A stretch of 64,000 nt of DNA from Bacteroidota bacterium (GTDB lineage: Bacteria > Bacteroidota > Bacteroidia > Palsa-948): NCBI GenBank assembly GCA_016195025.1, contig JACQAL010000068.1:1-64000 (forward strand). The letters are read 5' to 3'. Shown one piece after another: positions 58,642-64,000 of the stretch (position 1 is its first letter; the number at the start of each line of letters is the position of its first letter). The notes beneath the pieces were generated by a model, which was not told where the DNA came from, did no database searches, and saw nothing but the letters and a program-made list of their open reading frames with translations. A program made the translations under genes and the position numbers.

Positions 58642-59096
58642 TATTCTGATAACCCGAATTGCTTTGCGTGATGCTGAAAATGTTTATGAAGCAAGTGAAC
58701 CCATTGCTCAAAATTAAATTTACCCGCGAAAGGATTTATTGTAGTGCGCTGTGAATCTTCAAACATGGAAAAAAATTCATTCAACTCCGTTTCAAATTCT
58801 TTTATTGAATTTTCCATAGACAAATTACGGACTGGATTCGGTTGAACCGGGAGAAGATGATTGGTCGTATTCTCGCGGAAAGGTTTATCGCCGAGAAAAA
58901 ACTTGCGGGCTTTTTCTGTGAGTTCTTCCGTTAATTCTTTTTTCTGATATTCTTTTCCCGTTGCCACGCGCGTGGAATCTGTGAGATGTTCCACCATTTG
59001 CTGTGCGTTCATCTTTCCCCATTTCCCTTTTGCTGTCGGTTCAAGCGAGCGCAAGTGATTGGGGAAATTTTTCATATATAAAATATTTTCCTGCAT
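58638..59096 (-). CDS. DUF1569/DinB-like family protein
   Basis: 152 aa. A four-helix bundle with WGKMNAQQMVEHLTDST near residue 27-42 and HLLHKHFQHHAKQFGL at the C-terminus; the spaced His residues are those of DinB-like proteins that bind a metal in bacillithiol- or mycothiol-dependent enzymes. As bshC is nearby in this window, a thiol-transferase role is possible but not shown. It ends the ogt-paaI-paaJ-paaY-esterase run. Confidence 0.8.
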   Translation of the reverse strand: MQENILYMKNFPNHLRSLEPTAKGKWGKMNAQQMVEHLTDSTRVATGKEYQKKELTEELTEKARKFFLGDKPFRENTTNHLLPVQPNPVRNLSMENSIKEFETELNEFFSMFEDSQRTTINPFAGKFNFEQWVHLLHKHFQHHAKQFGLSEY

Positions 59097-59098
59097 GA

Positions 59099-60226
59099 TT
59101 ACTCCTTTACTATTTTATGAATTGAAATTCCATTTTCAGTTTTTACTTTCAGTAAATAAATTCCTTTACTACTACGAATTATGAATGAGTTCGAATTACG
59201 AATAGGTTCAATTAATATTTCTTTTCCATAAATATCAAACAACCTTACCTCCGTAATTCGTAATTCGGAAGGATTTGTAATTCGCAGAGAAAAAAAATCC
59301 GATGATGGATTAGGATATACAATTATCTCTTCCGAAAAATAATTCTCCTCCACTCCATTCGCTCCGCATTGCAAACTATGCTTTCGAAAAAAATTCCAGA
59401 TTTCTCCGCTTGCATTGATGTCTTCATTTGTATTTCCTAAACTCGGAACTGGAACTCCGCCCGGCCAGGTGTGCCCGCCATTCGTAATCTTGAAAAATAC
59501 AACTTCAGAATTATTTTGCCCGGGGCTGTAAACATATTTTGTAACGGTGCAGTTATCCGCAGGATTTATGTCAGGAACATTTGTAACAAAGGGAGTTTGC
59601 GGACAAGCATCTTTTCCCACCCATATTTTTATTGTTGAATCCACAGAAACATATCCGGGAGACATGCCATTGTAATTAACAATACCATCAGCTGTGCCAT
59701 GAAAATACATCAGGGGAATGGGACAAATGCTCTGGCAAAATATTCTTGTACTATCAGACATCAATCCGGAAACCGGAGCGATGGCTGCAATTTTATTTTC
59801 CAGTTCGCATGCAAGTCGAAAACTCATGAATCCTCCATTCGAAAGTCCGCAGGAATAAACTTTTGTGGAGTCAACGCTGAAATTTTTCTTCATCGTGTCA
59901 ATCATCATGGAAAGAAACCCGACATCATCCACAGACGGATTTGTTCCGAATCCTGCGTTCCACGCCTTGTTCACTCCATCGGGGTAAACCACAATAAATT
60001 TTCCTGTATCCGCTACTGCGTCCATTTGCGAATATACTTCCTGCTGCGAAGCATTGGAAGTATAGCCGTGCATATTAATTATCATCGGGTATTTTATGCT
60101 CGAAGTATATCCGGTTGGAAGATGAACAATATAACTGCGAAGAATACTTTGATAGGTAAAGCTGTAAGTTTGGCTAAAACAGTGCAGCGAAAACAGTAAA
60201 ATGATAAAAAGAAAAAACTTTTTCAT
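59099..60226 (-). CDS. PHB-depolymerase-type esterase with T9SS C-terminal domain
   Basis: 375 aa from ATG at 60226, which overlaps the paaY stop as ATGA; an upstream ATG 18 bp earlier is less likely. After a signal peptide (1-17) comes an alpha/beta hydrolase of the LpqC/PHB-depolymerase group: the oxyanion-hole HGYTSN, the nucleophile elbow CGLSNGGF, an Asp in FHGTADGIVNY and the His in NGGHTWPGG. Residues about 303-375 form a Por-secretion tail (YPNPSSDFFSL ... GIYLLKV), part of which is coded by repeats (59174-59286). It is exported by type IX secretion. Esters of plant or polymer origin are likely substrates. Confidence 0.88.
   Translation of the reverse strand: MKKFFLFIILLFSLHCFSQTYSFTYQSILRSYIVHLPTGYTSSIKYPMIINMHGYTSNASQQEVYSQMDAVADTGKFIVVYPDGVNKAWNAGFGTNPSVDDVGFLSMMIDTMKKNFSVDSTKVYSCGLSNGGFMSFRLACELENKIAAIAPVSGLMSDSTRIFCQSICPIPLMYFHGTADGIVNYNGMSPGYVSVDSTIKIWVGKDACPQTPFVTNVPDINPADNCTVTKYVYSPGQNNSEVVFFKITNGGHTWPGGVPVPSLGNTNEDINASGEIWNFFRKHSLQCGANGVEENYFSEEIIVYPNPSSDFFSLRITNPSELRITEVRLFDIYGKEILIEPIRNSNSFIIRSSKGIYLLKVKTENGISIHKIVKE
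59174..59286. repeat. Repeat words inside the esterase T9SS tail
   Basis: Left arm 59174-59203 (cgaattatgaatgagttcga) and right arm 59251-59286 (ccgtaattcgtaattcgg) share the word cgaatta and its complement. They encode NSFIIRS and SELRITEV of the tail, so the repeat has been accommodated by coding sequence. Confidence 0.6.
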
Positions 60227-60816
60227 GATTTTGTTTTCTTCCATGTATTATAATTGGATTTCTGTTTTTCTTTTTTAGCAGTAGCTTCTCTTAAAGGTTT
60301 TGCTTCTTTCATCTGCGCAAGGCAATCTTCTGTTAACTGCTGATAAATTTTTGTTCCTTCTGTTTTCCATTCCAGCATTTCATCCGAAACATCTTTTATA
60401 ATTTTTGCCGGATTGCCGATTACAAGTTTTCTCTCTGGGATTTTCATTCCATCTGTAACGAGCGAGAGTGCACCAATGATACAGTCATTACCAATCTCCA
60501 CATTGTCCATTATTACCGAATTCATTGCGACTAAAACATTTTTTCCAATCTGCGCTCCGTGAATAATTGCTCCATGACCGATGTGCGCGCCTTTTTGTAA
60601 ACGCACCGTCACACCAGGAAACATGTGAATGATACAGTTCTCCTGCACATTGCAGCCGTCTTCAATAATTATTTCCCCGAAATCCCCGCGAATGGCAGAA
60701 CCTGAACCGATAAAAACATTTTTGCCGATGGTCACATTCCCAGTCACCGAAGCAAGCGGATGAACAAAAGAAGATTTATGAATGACTGGAATATATTTTT
60801 TGAATTTGTAGATCAT
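60223..60816 (-). CDS. paaY: PaaY-like gamma-carbonic-anhydrase-fold protein
   Basis: 197 aa. A left-handed beta-helix of hexapeptide repeats ([LIV]-G-x-x-x-x) with GKNVFIGSGSAIRGD, CIIHMFPGV, GHGAIIHGA, AMNSVIMDN and IPERKLVIGNPAK, which includes the metal His pattern of the gamma class. In phenylacetate operons PaaY acts as a thioesterase protecting the pathway from dead-end CoA esters. Overlaps the thiolase stop by ATGA (4 bp) and the esterase start likewise. The basic tail (KKEKQKSNYNTWKKTKS) is variable. Confidence 0.88.
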   Translation of the reverse strand: MIYKFKKYIPVIHKSSFVHPLASVTGNVTIGKNVFIGSGSAIRGDFGEIIIEDGCNVQENCIIHMFPGVTVRLQKGAHIGHGAIIHGAQIGKNVLVAMNSVIMDNVEIGNDCIIGALSLVTDGMKIPERKLVIGNPAKIIKDVSDEMLEWKTEGTKIYQQLTEDCLAQMKEAKPLREATAKKEKQKSNYNTWKKTKS

Positions 60817-62018
60817 ACTTTCTCAATCACAACTGCGTAACCCTGCCCTACTCCGATGCACATAGTAACCAGCGCATACTTTTTATTTTGCTCGTGCAAT
60901 TCAATCGCAGCAGAGTTCAGAATTCTTGCTCCGCTCATTCCGAGAGGATGTCCGAGAGCAATTGCGCCACCATTCGGATTTATTCTTGAATCGTTATCTG
61001 CCAATCCCCACGAACGTGTGCAGGCAAGTGACTGAGCAGAAAAAGCTTCGTTGAGTTCAATGATATCAATGTCTTTCCATGTCAGTCCTGCCTTTTTCAG
61101 AGCGCGATTGCTTGCTTCCACCGGACCAATTCCCATAATGCGTGGTTCAACACCGATAACTCCGGAAGAAACAATTCTTGCTTTCGGTTTGAGATTATAT
61201 TTTTTGATCGCATCTTCAGAAGCCAGAAGAATTGCGCAGGCACCATCGTTCAGTCCGGAAGAATTTCCTGCAGTCACTGAGCCGTCTTTTCTGAAAGCGG
61301 GTTTGAGTTTGGAAAGAATTTCCATCGAAGTATCGGGTTTGATGAATTCATCGTTCTCAAATAATTTCACTTCTCCTTTCTTCTGAGGAATCTCAACTCC
61401 CATAATTTCTTTTTTGAATCTTCCTTTCTTTTGAGCAGCGGTTGCCTTCTGATGAGACCAAAGAGCGAACTTGTCCTGATCTTCACGGGAGATTTTATCA
61501 CGCTCTACTAAATTTTCTGCGGTCTCTCCCATTCCATCTGTACCATATTTTTCTTTCATCTTCGGATTAATGAACCTCCATCCGAAACTTGAATCGAACA
61601 TTTGCGCGTCTCTTCCGAAAGGCGTAGAAGTTTTTGAAATCACCCATGGAGCACGCGTCATATTTTCAACTCCGCCAGTAATTACTAAATCCATATCGCC
61701 AACCATAATTGCTCGTGCGCCAGAAATGCTTGCCGATAATCCTGAAGCGCATAAACGATTTACGGTTTCTCCCGGAACAGAATAAGGAAGTCCGGCAAGA
61801 AGCAAACTCATACGCGCAACATTACGGTTATCTTCTCCTGCCTGATTTGCACAACCTAGAATTACATCTCCAATCTCCTTCGGATCAATGGAAGAATTTC
61901 TTTTCAGAAGTTCTTTCAAAACGATTGCTCCCAAATCATCGGGACGAACAACAGAAAGTGTTCCTCCGAAATTTCCTATGGGAGTTCTTATTCCGTCTAT
62001 GATATAAGCACTTTTCAT
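60813..62018 (-). CDS. paaJ: 3-oxoadipyl-CoA/3-oxo-5,6-dehydrosuberyl-CoA thiolase
   Basis: 401 aa, a standard thiolase length. Cys90 in NRLCASGLSA is the acyl carrier, His is in GGAIALGHPLGMSGAR and the second Cys in TMCIGVGQG. The surrounding GGVENMTRAPWV is the pattern of the PcaF/PaaJ subgroup. It cleaves 3-oxoadipyl-CoA to acetyl-CoA and succinyl-CoA. An acetyl-CoA acetyltransferase is possible, but the paa neighbours support PaaJ. It is 2 bp after paaI and overlaps paaY. Confidence 0.9.
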   Translation of the reverse strand: MKSAYIIDGIRTPIGNFGGTLSVVRPDDLGAIVLKELLKRNSSIDPKEIGDVILGCANQAGEDNRNVARMSLLLAGLPYSVPGETVNRLCASGLSASISGARAIMVGDMDLVITGGVENMTRAPWVISKTSTPFGRDAQMFDSSFGWRFINPKMKEKYGTDGMGETAENLVERDKISREDQDKFALWSHQKATAAQKKGRFKKEIMGVEIPQKKGEVKLFENDEFIKPDTSMEILSKLKPAFRKDGSVTAGNSSGLNDGACAILLASEDAIKKYNLKPKARIVSSGVIGVEPRIMGIGPVEASNRALKKAGLTWKDIDIIELNEAFSAQSLACTRSWGLADNDSRINPNGGAIALGHPLGMSGARILNSAAIELHEQNKKYALVTMCIGVGQGYAVVIEKV

Positions 62019-62020
62019 AA

Positions 62021-62449
62021 TTATTTATTTTCAGGAAACCATTCTTTGCTTGTGCGATAAACTGTTCCTTTGAAGAATGCCACACTTTCGTTCTTCTGAT
62101 TTTTAACGTCAATCAAATAGGTTCCGGTTTTAGCAGTGAGAGAAAGTTGTTTCGCTTCGCAGGTGAGCACATCACCTTCTTTCACCGCGACTGGAAAAGA
62201 AATAGAACAATCCAGCGCAACGCTTAACCGTCCATGTGCGTTGGAAGCAAATGCAAGAGCGCTGTCAGCAAATGAAAAAGTAATTCCACCGTGCGTACTG
62301 CTAAAACCGTTCAGCATTTCTTTTCTGATTTTCATTTTCAAAATGCAATGACCTTGATCAATTAATACACGCTCAATACCCAACCACTGGCTGAACCAGT
62401 CGTTGTCGTACATTTTATCTACAATTCTATTTGCTAAATCTTTACTCAT
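62021..62449 (-). CDS. paaI: PaaI-like hotdog thioesterase
   Basis: 142 aa. The hotdog fold with HGGITFSFADSALAFASNAHG carries the family's catalytic region (His-Gly-Gly, then Asp), and VALDCSISFPVAVKEGDVLTC is the next strand-turn. PaaI removes CoA from stalled ring-hydroxylated phenylacetyl intermediates. Its ATG overlaps the ogt stop by 4 bp (ATGA). Confidence 0.9.
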   Translation of the reverse strand: MSKDLANRIVDKMYDNDWFSQWLGIERVLIDQGHCILKMKIRKEMLNGFSSTHGGITFSFADSALAFASNAHGRLSVALDCSISFPVAVKEGDVLTCEAKQLSLTAKTGTYLIDVKNQKNESVAFFKGTVYRTSKEWFPENK

Positions 62450-62931
62450 GCAAAAAGTTCTTGTTGAATTAATACGCCTTCGTGTTCTAATAAAAATTTC
62501 TTTTTATCCAATCCTCCGCCATAGCCAACTAAATCTCCATTCGAACCAATCACACGGTGACAAGGAACAATAATTGAAACAGGATTTCTTCCGTTCGCAG
62601 TTCCCGCTGCGCGAATACATTTCTTATCTCCGAGATTAATTGCGAGTTGCAAATAAGAAATTGTTTTTCCAAAAGGAATGTTCAGCAGTTCATTCCAGAC
62701 TCTTTTCTGAAAATCAGTTCCTATCAGATCTAGCGAAACGGAAAATGTTTTTCTTTCTTTATTAAAGTAATCGTGAAGTTGTTTCAGGCATTCTGTCGTA
62801 TGCTCATTGTTCTTGCTTTGTCCAACGCGTTTCTTCACAAACAAAATGGAAGTAACTCCTGTATCATTCGCCATGATCTCCATAAGTCCCGCAGGAGATT
62901 CATAATAGGTTTTATAGAGAGTATTTTCCAT
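62446..62931 (-). CDS. ogt: Methylated-DNA--protein-cysteine methyltransferase (Ogt)
   Basis: 161 aa from ATG at 62931 (METNTL-like start MENTLYKTYYES); the longer frame to 62991 would overlap bshC and has no support. The suicide acceptor is Cys124 in IVPCHRVIG, with RAAGTANGRNP before it and the DNA-binding helix (KRVWNELLNIPFGKTISY). It directly repairs O6-alkylguanine. It heads the paa-type operon through an ATGA overlap with paaI, an unusual pairing. Confidence 0.92.
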   Translation of the reverse strand: MENTLYKTYYESPAGLMEIMANDTGVTSILFVKKRVGQSKNNEHTTECLKQLHDYFNKERKTFSVSLDLIGTDFQKRVWNELLNIPFGKTISYLQLAINLGDKKCIRAAGTANGRNPVSIIVPCHRVIGSNGDLVGYGGGLDKKKFLLEHEGVLIQQELFA

Positions 62932-62935
62932 TGTC

Positions 62936-62943
62936 CAAATGTA
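62936..62943 (-). promoter_or_regulatory. -7 box TACATTTG for the ogt-paaI-paaJ-paaY operon
   Basis: Perfect TAnnTTTG on the minus strand, 4 bp from the ogt ATG, in the short gap after bshC. Confidence 0.5.
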
Positions 62944-62953
62944 GCAATTACAA

Positions 62954-64000
62954 CTATTCCTTTTCTGATAGAATAGTGAACCGAAAATCAAACGGGTTCA
63001 GATTTCCTTTCAATTCATCAAAAAGATTTCTACCATGCTTCAAATAAAAAGGAATGAAATTATCATGGCGTTCCTGCAGTTCTCCTTTAAAAATTTCTGT
63101 TTCGGATGTCTCTTCATTATCTATGTGAACAAAGTTGCGCGGAATTAAAACCGGAAAAAATATTTTATGATGATCGAACATGACTATGTACTCCAGCCAA
63201 TATGAAATCTCAGCGGGACCGCCAACATAAGCAAGGTTGGGAAAAATTTTTTGCTGATACAAAGGGCGGGTAATCACACTCGGGCTGAATCGTTCTGTTT
63301 CTTCGACAAGCTTCTTTTTCCACTCCTCAGGTTCTGACTGAACTTTTGCAGTATCAATCCATCCTCGGAATTTTTTTGATAGAAGAAAAAAATTTATTTC
63401 CTTCGGTATTACCTGAGCATCATATCCGTTATTTTTTAACTGAGCAATTGTTTCATTAACGAGATTAAAGTTGGTGTGATTGAACATATCGTCTCTGATA
63501 ATTTCTCTGAATTCATTTTTCAAACGCTTATCATCCGCATCGAGAATAACCAAACCGTATTTGCCGAAAAGTTCATTCACTAAATATCTTGTTGCAGAAG
63601 CGTAATCCGAATGATTCAGATATGCATTCTCAAATAAAGCAATCAACTCTGCCACATTTTTTGAATCATCCAAAAGAGATTTCAACTCTGAAATCACTTC
63701 ACTAATTCCTGCTGTAGAAAATTTCCCGACAGGTCCGCCTGGTTTTTTATTCCATTCGATCTTCTTTCCGAAAAGATTGATGTGATTCACTTCTACAAAA
63801 TCATGGTCTTCGCTTGCCATCCAGTAAACAGGGACAAAATTATAAGCAGAATATTTTTTCTTCAACGCCTCAGCAAGATTAATTGTAGAAATTATTTTAT
63901 AAATAAAATACAGCGGGCCGGTGAAGAGACACAATTGATGACCGGTGCAAACTGTAAATGTTTTCTCGTCAAGAAGAAGTTGGCAGTTGGCAGTTGGCAG
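62954..64000 (-). CDS. bshC: Bacillithiol biosynthesis cysteine-adding enzyme BshC (partial)
   Basis: At least 349 aa visible; the frame is open to the window edge, so the N-terminal part lies outside. The family core is TGHQLCLFTGPLYFIYKI (starting near 63949 going down), YNFVPVYWMASEDHDFVEV, and the middle Rossmann-like part with GLVILDADD. It adds Cys to glucosamine-malate in bacillithiol synthesis. A 7-bp tandem repeat (63979-64000) lies in the coding sequence at the edge. The stop is 22 bp before the ogt start. Confidence 0.93.
   Translation of the reverse strand: MPTANCQLLLDEKTFTVCTGHQLCLFTGPLYFIYKIISTINLAEALKKKYSAYNFVPVYWMASEDHDFVEVNHINLFGKKIEWNKKPGGPVGKFSTAGISEVISELKSLLDDSKNVAELIALFENAYLNHSDYASATRYLVNELFGKYGLVILDADDKRLKNEFREIIRDDMFNHTNFNLVNETIAQLKNNGYDAQVIPKEINFFLLSKKFRGWIDTAKVQSEPEEWKKKLVEETERFSPSVITRPLYQQKIFPNLAYVGGPAEISYWLEYIVMFDHHKIFFPVLIPRNFVHIDNEETSETEIFKGELQERHDNFIPFYLKHGRNLFDELKGNLNPFDFRFTILSEKE
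63979..64000. repeat. 7-bp tandem repeat gttggca at the window edge
   Basis: Three copies of gttggca. It lies inside the open bshC frame. The period is not a multiple of three, and the array may continue beyond the window. Confidence 0.7.

Overview
The window looks like a chromosomal segment of a Bacteroidota (Bacteroidetes) bacterium of low to moderate GC. The evidence is several TAnnTTTG promoter boxes just upstream of start codons, two proteins with Por-secretion (T9SS type A) C-terminal tails, a BshC bacillithiol enzyme, several families that are mostly known from Bacteroidota (DUF4199, DUF5606, DUF2490), a fused E1 alpha/beta dehydrogenase, and almost no Shine-Dalgarno sequences. No tRNA, rRNA or CRISPR array was seen.

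Layout: 0.2-1 kb, a small unknown gene and a DUF1003 membrane protein. 1.1-7.8 kb, a heavy-metal RND efflux operon (small secreted acidic protein, TolC-like, lipoprotein adaptor, CzcA-like pump), split between adaptor and pump by a REP-associated tyrosine transposase with its palindromes. 7.9-10.5 kb, a DtxR-type regulator with a clear operator, overlapping an NRAMP transporter fused to a universal-stress domain. 10.5-20 kb, housekeeping: YD-like repeat protein, smpB, uvrA, DUF2490, priA, rho. 20-27 kb, DUF4199, mpl, an MBL hydrolase, a DUF5606/Usp/antiporter operon and an ABC permease. 27-30 kb, prfC and the rpsF-rpsR-rplI operon with a structured leader. 30-36.5 kb, a TonB-dependent receptor and a type IIG restriction-modification gene with a small partner. 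36.5-39.7 kb, an accessory patch of repeats, two near-identical MITEs, a two-HTH protein, a beta-barrel protein and the SRP RNA. 39.7-47 kb, glycan genes (GT2, GT9, GT4, Gfo/Idh, WcaJ-like). 47-54 kb, a T9SS beta-helix protein, GNAT, E1, an M49 peptidase and crotonase genes. 54-64 kb, nth, paaZ, a SpoIIE phosphatase, an ogt-paaI-paaJ-paaY-esterase-DUF1569 operon and bshC, which runs off the window end.

The strongest unexplained signals are mobile and repeat structures. (1) A DUF559 (VSR-like nuclease) gene bounded by inverted GC-rich hairpin ends sits inside a 33-bp direct repeat that rebuilds the start of the downstream gene; it separates a type IIG methyltransferase-nuclease from a partner ending in a beta-clamp-like QLTLF motif. 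(2) Immediately beyond lies an array of about 15 degenerate quasi-palindromes with a strict 21-bp period. (3) Two 146-bp MITEs with TA ends bracket a 1.3-kb gene pair. (4) At least five families of short hairpin-forming repeats lie not only between genes but inside reading frames. They supply signal-peptide N-termini (adaptor, TonB receptor, beta-barrel protein), stop codons (MBL hydrolase, prfC, crotonase) and insertions in uvrA.
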